Notes under the pieces: model-generated
Told to the model about the DNA's origin: nothing
The model's database searches: none
Seen by the model: only the letters and a program-made list of their open reading frames with translations
Shown here: positions 15,018-22,175 of the stretch, one piece after another
Layout of the letters: each line of letters starts with the position of its first letter
Numbering within the stretch: the stretch's first letter is position 1
Source: JAADHG01 sp964418645
Lineage (GTDB): Bacteria > Bacteroidota > Bacteroidia > Flavobacteriales > Flavobacteriaceae
Assembly (NCBI GenBank): GCA_964418645.1
Contig: CAYQME010000035.1
Location: 1 to 24,436, forward strand
Length of the DNA: 24,436 nt
Direction of reading: 5' to 3'
Translations under genes and position numbers: made by a program

Positions 15018-15288
15018 TACAATAAAATATATTTAAAAAATAAACTACATGATTGATTATTAAGGTTTTAAGTGTTAGTTAAAATTGAAAACCCTAGTAA
15101 AATTAGGGGTTGTTGAAACTGATTTTTATAAAAACAGAGGCGGCAGTTTTAGGTAAATACTTCAAAAATATTTTACAAAAAAATATTTTGATTATGCTTT
15201 TTTAAATTCTAATTTTTAGCAAAAAAATAAAGCCTCTTGAATCTATTTTTATAACCCAAAAAGCCAGAATTTCTTCCAGCTTTTTTTT
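15018..15288 (+). ncRNA. Possible non-coding transcript in the 623-bp gene-free region
   Basis: The stretch 14879-15501 contains no credible reading frame on either strand. It starts with the repeat pair and -7-like element at 14984-15013 and reaches a terminator-like hairpin with eight T at 15258-15288. Inside are complementary segments AGAGGC (15136-15141) / GCCTCT (15232-15237) and an imperfect AACCCTA/TAGGGGTT pair near 15090-15115. A structured rightward RNA of about 270 nt would explain these. It does not resemble tmRNA, RNase P RNA or 6S RNA as far as I can see. The rest of the region, 15289-15501, holds only hairpins. Confidence 0.22.
15258..15288. terminator. Terminator-like hairpin
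   Basis: Outer stem AAAAAGC (15258-15264) / GCTTTTT (15279-15285), with an inner AGAA/TTCT helix and mismatches between, followed by T to 15288. The T run favours the plus strand; the A run may also let it stop leftward transcripts from the DUF3109 gene. Confidence 0.5.
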
Positions 15289-15310
15289 GTTGATTAATAG
15301 CATTTAATCA

Positions 15311-15336
15311 AAAAGTGAATCTCCACAATCACTTTT
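15311..15336. repeat. Inverted repeat AAAAGTGA / TCACTTTT
   Basis: A perfect 8-bp inverted repeat with a 10-nt loop (15311-15318 and 15329-15336). A second, TGTCTTTA (15352-15359) / TAAAGACA (15384-15391), follows. Together they make the region 15300-15400 unusually rich in hairpins. Role unknown. Confidence 0.5.
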
Positions 15337-15501
15337 ACTTTAGTATTATATTGTCTTTACAAGGGTAGAATAAAACAACAACATAAAGACAGTATTAATG
15401 CTTATAAAGGTAGGAAAGAAAATACTTGTTTTCCAAATATTTTATTACTAAGGACAGTATATCTTTAAAAAAAGACAGAAAAGGGTTTGCTTTTTTAAAA
15501 A

Positions 15502-16068
15502 CTAAGTCTTCTTTTTTGCAACTTTTTCAAGCTCCAAATACCAGTCCTCGCCGAATTTTCTAATTAAAGCTTCTTTCACAAATTTATATACAGGCACTTG
15601 TAATTCTTTGCCCAATTTACAAGCATCATCACATATTTGCCAATGATGGTAATTTACTGCTGAAAATTCACTATAGTCCTTAACTCTTACTGGGTATAAA
15701 TGACAAGACACTGGTTTCTTCCAAGTAATTTCCCCTTGGTTGTAAGCTTCTTCTATTGCGCAAAGTGCTGTATTGTGCTCGTCAAAAATTACATAAGCGC
15801 AATCTGCTCCATTAATTAATGGAGTTTCTATTTCGTCTTCAGTAGTGATAATAAACAAGCCTTGTTTTTCAATAGCATCAATACTTTTTTGTCTCAAAAA
15901 AGGCTTTATTTTAGGGTAAATCTTTTCTAGAATTTTTGTTTCTTCTTTATCAAGAGGTGCTCCTGCATCTCCATCAACGCAACAAGCTCCTTTACATGCA
16001 CTTAGATTACACACAAAATCCTTTTCGATAATATCTTCTGAAACTATAGTCTTTCCCAATTGAAACAT
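15502..16068 (-). CDS. DUF3109-family cysteine-rich protein
   Basis: A 188-residue cytoplasmic protein rich in cysteine. The N-terminus FVCNLSACKGACCVDGDAGAP carries four Cys close together. Further Cys occur in NGADCAY, TALCAIEE, PVSCHLYPVRV and the CDDAC pair near the C-terminus. The arrangement fits DUF3109, a Bacteroidota family related to the YkgJ-type zinc/iron-chelating proteins; a metal-cluster role is likely but not proven. The ATG at 16068 matches the family's usual start (MFQLGKTIVS). A perfect -7 element ends only a few bases before it, so the mRNA may be leaderless. It is monocistronic, divergent from the MarC gene 124 bp away. Confidence 0.85.
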   Translation of the reverse strand: MFQLGKTIVSEDIIEKDFVCNLSACKGACCVDGDAGAPLDKEETKILEKIYPKIKPFLRQKSIDAIEKQGLFIITTEDEIETPLINGADCAYVIFDEHNTALCAIEEAYNQGEITWKKPVSCHLYPVRVKDYSEFSAVNYHHWQICDDACKLGKELQVPVYKFVKEALIRKFGEDWYLELEKVAKKKT

Positions 16069-16072
16069 GATG

Positions 16073-16080
16073 CAAATATA
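16073..16080 (-). promoter_or_regulatory. -7 promoter element of the DUF3109 gene
   Basis: The minus strand reads TATATTTG, a perfect TAnnTTTG, with only CATC between it and the ATG. Initiation at the usual distance would give a leaderless transcript. Confidence 0.4.
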
Positions 16081-16192
16081 ACCCTATTTATATCTTTATA
16101 ACTAGATAAAAGACATTCAAAACTTTACTATTATTTATTGTAATAATTCAAGAATTAATGTCGAAATTTGCAGCAAATTTTAAAAATAAATC

Positions 16193-16771
16193 ATGCCCTT
16201 TAATTTTAAAGAAATATTTACAGCCTTTATGGTTTTATTTGCTGTAATTGATATTATAGGAAACATCCCTATAATTATTGATTTGCGTAAAAAGGTTGGA
16301 CATATTCAGAGTGAGAAAGCGTCTATTATTGCTGGTGTAATTATGGTTTTATTTTTATTTTTAGGGCAGAGTATTTTAAGTTTAATTGGTATTGATGTAC
16401 ATTCATTTGCAGTAGCAGGTGCTTTTATCTTGTTTTTTATTGCTTTAGAAATGATTCTTGGAATTACCTTGTATAAAGAAGAAGAAAATAATGCCATAAC
16501 TGCTTCTGTTTTTCCGCTTGCATTTCCATTAATCGCAGGCCCTGGAAGTTTAACTACCCTACTCTCAATAAGAGCTGAATTTAGAATAGAAAATATTATT
16601 ATTGCAGTAATGTTAAATGTTCTGGTAATTTATATGGTACTTAAAACCTCTGCTAGAATTGAGCGATTGATAGGTAAAAACGGAATAAATATAATTCGTA
16701 AAATTTTTGGAGTTATTTTACTCGCTATTGCTGTTAAACTATTTACATCTAACATTAAAGCCCTTTTATAA
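16193..16771 (+). CDS. MarC-family integral membrane protein
   Basis: A 192-residue protein that is almost entirely hydrophobic, with about six transmembrane helices. The MarC signatures are visible: NFKEIFTAFMVLFAVIDIIGNIPI at the start, GAFILFFIALEMILGI in the middle, and VFPLAFPLIAGPGSLTTLL before the last helices. Residue count is close to the family norm. MarC proteins, despite the name, are not shown to cause multiple antibiotic resistance; a transport role is assumed but the substrate is unknown. The gene is followed 43 bp later by a small membrane-protein gene on the same strand, perhaps in the same transcript. Confidence 0.92.
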   Translation: MPFNFKEIFTAFMVLFAVIDIIGNIPIIIDLRKKVGHIQSEKASIIAGVIMVLFLFLGQSILSLIGIDVHSFAVAGAFILFFIALEMILGITLYKEEENNAITASVFPLAFPLIAGPGSLTTLLSIRAEFRIENIIIAVMLNVLVIYMVLKTSARIERLIGKNGINIIRKIFGVILLAIAVKLFTSNIKALL

Positions 16772-16814
16772 TGAATGCTACATATAACAAATAAAAACTA
16801 TACATTTTAAACAA

Positions 16815-17018
16815 ATGAAAGCATTAACTTATTTACTTAGTATTATAGCCGCTGGTTTAGTTGTTTTTAATCTAACCCAAATCAATTATGGCAATCCGTT
16901 GCACGACGATAGTATTGTTGCACTAATTACTGTTATTACAGGATTATGTGCTATATTATTATTAACTATTTTAAGGGTTTCAAAAAAAATCGAGAAGCTT
17001 CAAAAAACAAAGGCTTAA
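16815..17018 (+). CDS. Small two-helix membrane protein of unknown function
   Basis: A 67-residue protein with two hydrophobic helices (about 3-20 and 33-53) separated by a short polar loop, NYGNPLHDDS, and ending in a basic tail, SKKIEKLQKTKA. It is similar in design to small conserved proteins of Flavobacteriaceae, but I recognise no named family. It is probably co-transcribed with the MarC-family gene 43 bp upstream and converges on the S41 protease gene with 9 bp between stops. Confidence in it being a real gene rests on its hydrophobic pattern, its start spacing, and the absence of any competing frame. Confidence 0.7.
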   Translation: MKALTYLLSIIAAGLVVFNLTQINYGNPLHDDSIVALITVITGLCAILLLTILRVSKKIEKLQKTKA

Positions 17019-17038
17019 AATTTCCTTTTAAATGCCTT
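17010..17038. terminator. Hairpin across the convergent gene ends, possible shared terminator
   Basis: AAGGC-TTAAAA (17010-17020) pairs with TTTTAA-AT-GCCTT (17026-17038) around a TTTCC loop with a 2-nt bulge. It overlaps the stop of the small membrane protein and the end of the protease gene. No long T run follows, so termination strength is doubtful. Confidence 0.35.
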
Positions 17039-18620
17039 CTTTGATTAATTCTTTGACTTTGTCAATCATGGCATCATTACTATTAACCACTTGAGTATAA
17101 GCTTCACTACCATATAATTGTTCTGCAAGAGTCGCTTTTATATAAAGTTTTATCTCTTTATTATAAGCAACAAAGGTTATGTTATAACGTGATCTTTTAT
17201 TTAAATACTCCGTAAAGCGTTTTAATGTCTCATCACTTACTTTGTATGTTTTAATAAACTCTTCTTGTTTAACATTTTCAAAGAGTGTTCTGTCTTTATC
17301 CAAATCTTCAAAAACAAAATAACTCATAATCCCATTACCCACAATACGATTTACTGTAGGGTTCTCCATTTTCTTATCAATAGGTACAAATACATCTGGA
17401 ATAATTCCGCCACCGCCATAAACTACTTTCCCTTTTGGTGTAGTATATTTTAAAGAATCGGCTATTTGAATATTACTCGCACTTGAAAGTTCTCCGTTAT
17501 CGATTCTCTTATAATACTCATGGTAATACTCCTTATTTCCATTTTCATAAGAGCGCTGTATGGAACGTCCTGTTGGTGTATAATACCTCGAGACCGTTAA
17601 GCGGATTGCGCTACCATCTCCAAGAGGCATTTCGCGCTGCACCAACCCCTTCCCATAAGAACGTCTCCCTACTATAGTTCCTATATCGTTATCTTGTAGT
17701 GCTCCTGCTATTATCTCGCTTGCTGATGCTGAATTTTCATTAATAAGCACATACACATTACCCGTTTCAAAACTTCCTTTACTTGTAGCAATGCTTTTTT
17801 CTATTTTCCCTTTTTTGTTTTTTGTAAATAGAATCAGTTTTCCTTTTTCTAAAAATTCGTCTGCAATTTGCTCTGCAATACTTAAAAAGCCTCCAGGATT
17901 ATCACGTAAATCTAAGACCAATTTTGTAGCGCCATCTGCTTGTAATCTATTAAGACTTTTTTTGAATTCTTTATATGTGGATTCTGCAAATCGATTAATT
18001 TTAATATATCCAAGATTTTCAGATAGCATATATGATGCATCAACACTTACTATAGGTACTTCACTCCGTTTTACTTTAAACTCTAATAGTTCTGGCTCTC
18101 CAGGTCTGTAAACTTTTAAATTGACATTGGTGTTTTTTTCGCCTTTTAATCTATTCACAACAGCGTCATTACTCCAATTTGGACCATAAATAGATTCTCC
18201 GTTAGCGACAACAATTCTATCTCCTCCTCTAATTCCTACCTTCTTACTAGAGCCTCCTTCCAGTGCTCTAATTACTGTTACTGTATCTCTATACGTATAA
18301 AAACTAACTCCAATTCCAACAAAATCGCCTTTCATATTATCGGTAATTTTTTGAAGGTCTTTTTTAGGAATATATGTAGAATGAGGGTCTAAATTATCTA
18401 AAATACTGTTTACCGTAATATCAACGATGCTATCTGTATTTACATCGTCAACATATTCATAATCAATATAGTCTATAAGCCTGTTGAGCTTGTCTTTTTT
18501 TGAATTTGAAGAAAAAAGTCGGTCTGTGGTATCTGTAAAATTTAGTTTTCCTCCAATAAAAATACCTATTGCAATAGCAACACCTATTATAATTGGTGAA
18601 TATTTTTTTGAAATCTGCAT
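17028..18620 (-). CDS. S41 C-terminal processing peptidase (CtpA-like)
   Basis: A 530-residue exported or membrane-anchored serine protease. A hydrophobic segment at about 8-24 serves as a signal anchor. A PDZ domain follows (about 85-175, GDFVGIGVSFYTY, GIRGGDRIVVANGE), then the S41 core with LVLDLRDNPGGFLSIAEQIADEF. The catalytic dyad is Ser299 in NENSASASEI and Lys324 in RSYGKGLVQ, 25 residues apart as in tail-specific proteases. The C-terminal 130 residues are a family-specific extension. It acts in the periplasm on C-terminal tails of proteins. The ATG shares one base with the stop of the upstream dCMP deaminase gene (TAATG), so the two are translationally coupled. Confidence 0.94.
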   Translation of the reverse strand: MQISKKYSPIIIGVAIAIGIFIGGKLNFTDTTDRLFSSNSKKDKLNRLIDYIDYEYVDDVNTDSIVDITVNSILDNLDPHSTYIPKKDLQKITDNMKGDFVGIGVSFYTYRDTVTVIRALEGGSSKKVGIRGGDRIVVANGESIYGPNWSNDAVVNRLKGEKNTNVNLKVYRPGEPELLEFKVKRSEVPIVSVDASYMLSENLGYIKINRFAESTYKEFKKSLNRLQADGATKLVLDLRDNPGGFLSIAEQIADEFLEKGKLILFTKNKKGKIEKSIATSKGSFETGNVYVLINENSASASEIIAGALQDNDIGTIVGRRSYGKGLVQREMPLGDGSAIRLTVSRYYTPTGRSIQRSYENGNKEYYHEYYKRIDNGELSSASNIQIADSLKYTTPKGKVVYGGGGIIPDVFVPIDKKMENPTVNRIVGNGIMSYFVFEDLDKDRTLFENVKQEEFIKTYKVSDETLKRFTEYLNKRSRYNITFVAYNKEIKLYIKATLAEQLYGSEAYTQVVNSNDAMIDKVKELIKEGI

Positions 18621-19048
18621 TAATTTAATTCGTTAACATATTCTACATCAATTCCAGCTTTTTTTAAAAACTGTAAGCCAGAATCGTCTCTATAAGCTTT
18701 ACAAAATACAACTCTAACGATACCTGCCTGATGGATTAGCTTGCTACATTCCTGACATGGAGATAAAGTAATATAAAGGGTTGCTCCCATACACGACTGC
18801 GTTGACGCTGCTACTTTCAATATGGCATTGGCTTCAGCATGGAGTACGTACCATTTAGTATCGCCTTCTTCATCTTCACAAATATTTTCAAACCCTGTTG
18901 GTGTACCATTATAACCGTCTGAAATAATCATTCGGTCTTTTACTATTATAGCACCAACTTGTTTTCTATTGCAATACGATAGTTTTCCCCATTCCTGAGC
19001 TATTCGTAAATAAGCCCTATCATATTTAAGCTGTTTTTCTTCTGGCAT
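18620..19048 (-). CDS. dCMP deaminase family protein (ComEB-like)
   Basis: A 142-residue zinc deaminase with HAEANAIL (His70, Glu72) and SPCQEC (Cys98, Cys101). The N-terminal ..SYCNRKQVGAIIVKDRMIISDGYNGTPTG block and the insert FENICEDEEGDTKWYVLHAE are characteristic of deoxycytidylate deaminases rather than CMP/dCMP riboflavin-type enzymes. Cys26 and Cys57 could hold a second, structural zinc as in phage T4 dCMP deaminase. The predicted reaction is dCMP to dUMP, feeding dTTP synthesis. It is the first gene of a two-gene unit with the S41 protease, linked by a TAATG overlap. A possible promoter lies at 19093-19123. Confidence 0.92.
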   Translation of the reverse strand: MPEEKQLKYDRAYLRIAQEWGKLSYCNRKQVGAIIVKDRMIISDGYNGTPTGFENICEDEEGDTKWYVLHAEANAILKVAASTQSCMGATLYITLSPCQECSKLIHQAGIVRVVFCKAYRDDSGLQFLKKAGIDVEYVNELN

Positions 19049-19092
19049 TTATACCTAAAATTATAATTAATAAGCATGAGTAATTATCCTAA

Positions 19093-19123
19093 CGAATATA
19101 CTTGGTTCGTATTTTAATTACAA
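19093..19123 (-). promoter_or_regulatory. Possible promoter of the dCMP deaminase-protease unit
   Basis: On the minus strand TTG (19123-19121) is separated by 20 nt from TATATTCG (19100-19093), a five-of-six match to TAnnTTTG. The spacing suits a Bacteroidota -33/-7 promoter, and the ATG lies 45 bp downstream at 19048. Confidence 0.4.
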
Positions 19124-19171
19124 GATAGTTGTCGTTAAAGTTTTACCAAACTTTTATAAGAAAAACAAAAA

Positions 19172-19762
19172 TTACAGGAATAACTCTGTTTTAATTAGCA
19201 TTGGAATCAATAAACCAATAACTATTGCAGACAAAATCATAACCCAGTCGCGATTGGAAAATCTAAAAATTACTTGCCCAAAAAAGCCTAAAAATAATAC
19301 GACAAAAACAATTATAATTTGGGCAATCTCAATACCTAAGGCAAACTCTAAAAGCGTTATTAGTTTATTCTCCCCTCTACCAATAAACATTTTAAACTCT
19401 CTTGCAAAACCTAGACCATGTATGAGCCCGAAAAACAAAGCTGAGAAAAATAAAATTCCTGCTTTTTTCTCTTTAGCTTTCTTCCCTGTTGTAAACACAT
19501 TGTAAAGTGCTACAATTAAAATAGTAAGAAGGATTAAAAACTCTACTAACTTTACATTAACACTAACAATATCGTAGGTTGCCAAAACCAAAGATAATGT
19601 ATGTCCTACTGTGAACATGGACACTAATACCAATACACGCTTCCAGTCTTTAAATACATATGGAACGGTAAGAACTATTAAAAAAAGAACATGATCGTAA
19701 CCGTTAAAATCTAAGACGTGGTTAAGTCCGTATTCTACATTAAACCAAAAATTTTCTAACAT
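19172..19762 (-). CDS. HupE/UreJ-family membrane protein
   Basis: A 196-residue protein with about six to seven transmembrane helices. Features include GLNHVLDFNGYDHVLFLIVLT near the N-terminus, with the conserved His and Asp of the family; FTVGHTLSLVL; and FFGLIHGLGFAREF. These match HupE/UreJ proteins, some of which move nickel or cobalt; here no hydrogenase, urease or other Ni enzyme gene is next to it, so the cargo is unclear. I chose the ATG at 19762 (MLENFWFNVEYG) over one 24 bp upstream at 19786. A perfect -7 element on the minus strand (19784-19791) overlaps the upstream ATG and would leave it outside the transcript. It is divergent from the Moco operon. Confidence 0.85.
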   Translation of the reverse strand: MLENFWFNVEYGLNHVLDFNGYDHVLFLIVLTVPYVFKDWKRVLVLVSMFTVGHTLSLVLATYDIVSVNVKLVEFLILLTILIVALYNVFTTGKKAKEKKAGILFFSALFFGLIHGLGFAREFKMFIGRGENKLITLLEFALGIEIAQIIIVFVVLFLGFFGQVIFRFSNRDWVMILSAIVIGLLIPMLIKTELFL

Positions 19763-19783
19763 AATAAAGTGATTTGAGTGTGT

Positions 19784-19791
19784 CAAAGCTA
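19784..19791 (-). promoter_or_regulatory. -7 promoter element of the HupE/UreJ-like gene
   Basis: The minus strand reads TAGCTTTG, a perfect TAnnTTTG. Transcription should start near 19777, upstream of the ATG at 19762 but downstream of the one at 19786, which decides the start codon. No -33 TTG is evident. Confidence 0.45.
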
Positions 19792-19880
19792 CATAATTTT
19801 TATCTTTTGCCTATATTTTAAAGAATTATCCTGTTTTAATTCCTTTTTCTATTGTTTTATCTCTAAGAAAGTTTTAATAT

Positions 19881-19904
19881 CGTTATATTTGATAAAATAT
19901 AACG
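19881..19904 (+). promoter_or_regulatory. ModE-type operator upstream of moeA
   Basis: A perfect 10-bp inverted repeat, CGTTATATTT (19881-19890) and AAATATAACG (19895-19904), spacer GATA, total 24 bp. The known E. coli ModE site also begins CGTTATAT and ends ATAACG over 24 bp, so the match in sequence and length is close. The left arm contains a perfect -7 element, and the right arm ends 7 bp before the moeA ATG, so bound protein would block the promoter. The operon itself encodes a ModE-like DNA-binding protein, which points to autoregulation by molybdenum status. Confidence 0.85.
19884..19891 (+). promoter_or_regulatory. -7 promoter element of the Moco operon
   Basis: TATATTTG, a perfect TAnnTTTG, lies inside the left arm of the ModE-like operator. 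Transcription would begin near 19898, leaving a leader of about 14 nt. No strong -33 TTG is visible at the usual distance. Confidence 0.5.
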
Positions 19905-19911
19905 CATATAG

Positions 19912-21093
19912 ATGATTTCAGTTAAACAAGCCTTAGAAATAGTTCAAAATAATATTGAATTAAAATGCAACTCTGAACTTAAAAAAGTTTCAGAAGCTAT
20001 AAACTATGTGCTTTATGAAGATATAACATCTCCAATTAATATGCCTCCTTTCAGGCAATCTGCCATGGATGGTTATGCAGTTAATTTACATGATGAATTA
20101 ACTTATACTGTTATTGGAGAAGTTAAAGCTGGCGACAATCATCATCCTGTATTAAATAAAGGTGACGCTATTCGTATTTTTACTGGAGCTCCAGTTCCAG
20201 ATACAGCAAATGCCGTTATTATGCAAGAACAGGTGAGTATTCGTAATAATATATTATCTGCTGAATCTCCTATTACTCTAAATAAAAACATAAGACCACT
20301 TGCGGAGCAAGTAGGCAAAAATGAAATTGCGCTGGAAAAGGGAACTTTATTAACTCCTGCTTCTATTGCTTTTATAACCTCTCTTGGTATAACCAGTGTT
20401 ACGGTTTATAAAAAGCCAAAGGTTGCAATTGTAGTTACAGGAAATGAATTAGTAGCGGCTGGAAACCCGCTTATTTACGGTCAAATCTATGAAAGTAATG
20501 CAACTATGCTTACCTCAACTTTGAAGAATTTGGGTTATCAAGATATAACTGTATGTAAAGTCAGTGATGATTATATAAAAACCGTTAGTGTTCTTAATCA
20601 AGTGATAACTAATCATGATATGGTTATTGTTTCTGGAGGAATTTCAGTTGGCGATTATGATTTTGTTGGGAAAGCGCTTCAGGAATTGAGTGTAGAACAA
20701 TTGTTTTATAAAGTGAAACAAAAACCAGGAAAACCTTTGTTTTTTGGAAAAAAAGAAGATATTGTTGTATTTGCTTTGCCTGGAAATCCAGCAGCAGCAT
20801 TAAGTTGTTTTTATATTTATGTGTATCCTGCGTTACAGAAAATGTCTGGACATGTCAACTTTTCATTAACAAAAATAAAAGCAAAATCTCTATCCAATTT
20901 TATCAAAAAAGGAGATCGTCCTCAATTTTTAAAAGCAATTTACCAAAACAATAAAGTTGAGATTTTAGAAGGACAAAATTCGTCTATGTTGCACACTTTT
21001 GCGCTCGCCAACGCTATAGTATATGTGCCAGAATCAATTAAAACCATTAATAAAGATGATCTCGTTGAAGTTATATTGCTTCCAATAAATTAA
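19912..21093 (+). CDS. moeA: Molybdopterin molybdotransferase
   Basis: A 393-residue enzyme that inserts molybdate into adenylated molybdopterin, the last step making Mo-molybdopterin. The four-domain MoeA layout is visible: PPFRQSAMDGYAV (45-57); IFTGAPVPDTANAVIMQEQV (89-108); the MogA-like domain with VAIVVTGNELV (171-181) and VIVSGGISVGDYDFVGKAL (238-256); KPGKPLFFG (271-279) and LPGNPAAALSCF (289-300); then a C-terminal beta domain. It is the first gene of the operon, 4 bp before the modE-like gene and directly under the ModE-type operator. No separate mogA is seen in the window. Confidence 0.96.
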   Translation: MISVKQALEIVQNNIELKCNSELKKVSEAINYVLYEDITSPINMPPFRQSAMDGYAVNLHDELTYTVIGEVKAGDNHHPVLNKGDAIRIFTGAPVPDTANAVIMQEQVSIRNNILSAESPITLNKNIRPLAEQVGKNEIALEKGTLLTPASIAFITSLGITSVTVYKKPKVAIVVTGNELVAAGNPLIYGQIYESNATMLTSTLKNLGYQDITVCKVSDDYIKTVSVLNQVITNHDMVIVSGGISVGDYDFVGKALQELSVEQLFYKVKQKPGKPLFFGKKEDIVVFALPGNPAAALSCFYIYVYPALQKMSGHVNFSLTKIKAKSLSNFIKKGDRPQFLKAIYQNNKVEILEGQNSSMLHTFALANAIVYVPESIKTINKDDLVEVILLPIN

Positions 21094-21097
21094 TAAC

Positions 21098-21442
21098 ATG
21101 AAATACAAAATAAAAAGTCGCATTTGGATTGAAGCTGATGGTAATATTTTACTTGGAGAAGGTAGAGTAGACTTACTAAAAGCCATAGAAAATACAGGCT
21201 CATTATCCAAGGCTGCAAAATCTTTAAACATGTCGTATAAAAAGGCTTGGTCTTTAATTGATGCCGTAAATAAGAGGGCTGAAAAACCTGTTATTTCCAC
21301 AAAAATTGGTGGTAAAGGCGGTGGAGGCGCACAATTAACTTCTTATGGAAAATCATTAATAACAGCTTTTGAAACCATAAATGAAAACTGCTGGGAATTT
21401 TTAGATGAACAAATAACGAAACAACTTTACCGTGATTTTTGA
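21098..21442 (+). CDS. Single-domain ModE-like winged-helix regulator
   Basis: A 114-residue protein corresponding to the N-terminal DNA-binding domain of ModE: IKSRIWIEADGNILLGEGRVDLLKAIENTGSLSKAAKSLNMSYKKAW (4-50) is the helix-turn-helix, and SYKKAWSLID is the recognition region. A GGKGGGGAQLTSYG wing follows. The two C-terminal Mop/TOBE domains that bind molybdate in E. coli ModE (about 260 residues) are absent, and the gene ends cleanly, so it is not a truncation. The ModE-type box before moeA is its obvious target. How it senses molybdenum is unknown. It lies 4 bp after moeA and overlaps the next gene by 11 bp. Confidence 0.9.
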   Translation: MKYKIKSRIWIEADGNILLGEGRVDLLKAIENTGSLSKAAKSLNMSYKKAWSLIDAVNKRAEKPVISTKIGGKGGGGAQLTSYGKSLITAFETINENCWEFLDEQITKQLYRDF

Positions 21443-22175
21443 TGTTGAACATATCTGGTTATTTTTAATTATTCTGCCAATAATTGCTTTTTTATACGCA
21501 AGTGTTGGTCATGGAGGTGCAAGTGGCTATCTAGCATTAATGGCTTTGTTTTCTTTTGCTCCTGAAACGATGAAACCAACTGCATTACTGCTTAATTTGT
21601 TTGTAGCTGGAATTGCATTTTATCATTATTATAAAGCAGGTTATTTTAATTGGAGTTTGTTTTTGTCTTTTGCAATAGCTTCAATACCATTTGCATTTTG
21701 GGGAGGAATGATTGAAGTAGATGCTTCTATTTATAAAAAGGTTTTAGCTGTTTTATTAATTTTTGCCATTCTTAAAATGTTGAATGTATTTGGTAATGAG
21801 ACTGGGATAATAAAAGATGTAAAACTTTGGCAAGGGTTAATCATTGGTGCTGTTATTGGATTCTTTTCAGGGCTTATAGGTATTGGAGGCGGTATTATTT
21901 TAACACCTATAATTTTGCTTTTACATTGGGGGAAAATGAAAGAGGCAGCAGCTGTTTCAGCGTTGTTTATTTGGGTAAATTCCGCTTCTGGATTGATTGG
22001 TCAATTCACAAGTGGTGTATCCATTTCTTCTCAGTCTTTTGTGCTAGTAGCCGTAGCTATGGTTGGAGGTTTCATCGGTAGTTATTATGGTAGTAAAAAA
22101 TTTGATAATAAACTTTTACGTCATATGCTAGCATTTGTATTAATCATAGCATCCGTAAAACTATTCTTTGTATAA
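21432..22175 (+). CDS. TauE/SafE-family anion exporter-like membrane protein
   Basis: A 247-residue protein with about eight transmembrane helices in two homologous halves. Each half opens with a Gly-rich motif: YASVGHGGASGYLALMALF in the first and SGLIGIGGGIILTPIILL in the second. This is the TauE/SafE (DUF81) pattern; characterised members export sulfite or sulfonates, or are taken to move small organic anions. The start is a GTG at 21432, overlapping the ModE-like gene by 11 bp. An ATG in this frame is not available until well inside the first helix. The stop overlaps the mobA ATG by one base. Such tight packing inside a Moco operon suggests a related job, such as handling molybdate or a sulfur oxyanion, but this is inference. 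Confidence 0.88.
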   Translation: MIFDVEHIWLFLIILPIIAFLYASVGHGGASGYLALMALFSFAPETMKPTALLLNLFVAGIAFYHYYKAGYFNWSLFLSFAIASIPFAFWGGMIEVDASIYKKVLAVLLIFAILKMLNVFGNETGIIKDVKLWQGLIIGAVIGFFSGLIGIGGGIILTPIILLLHWGKMKEAAAVSALFIWVNSASGLIGQFTSGVSISSQSFVLVAVAMVGGFIGSYYGSKKFDNKLLRHMLAFVLIIASVKLFFV

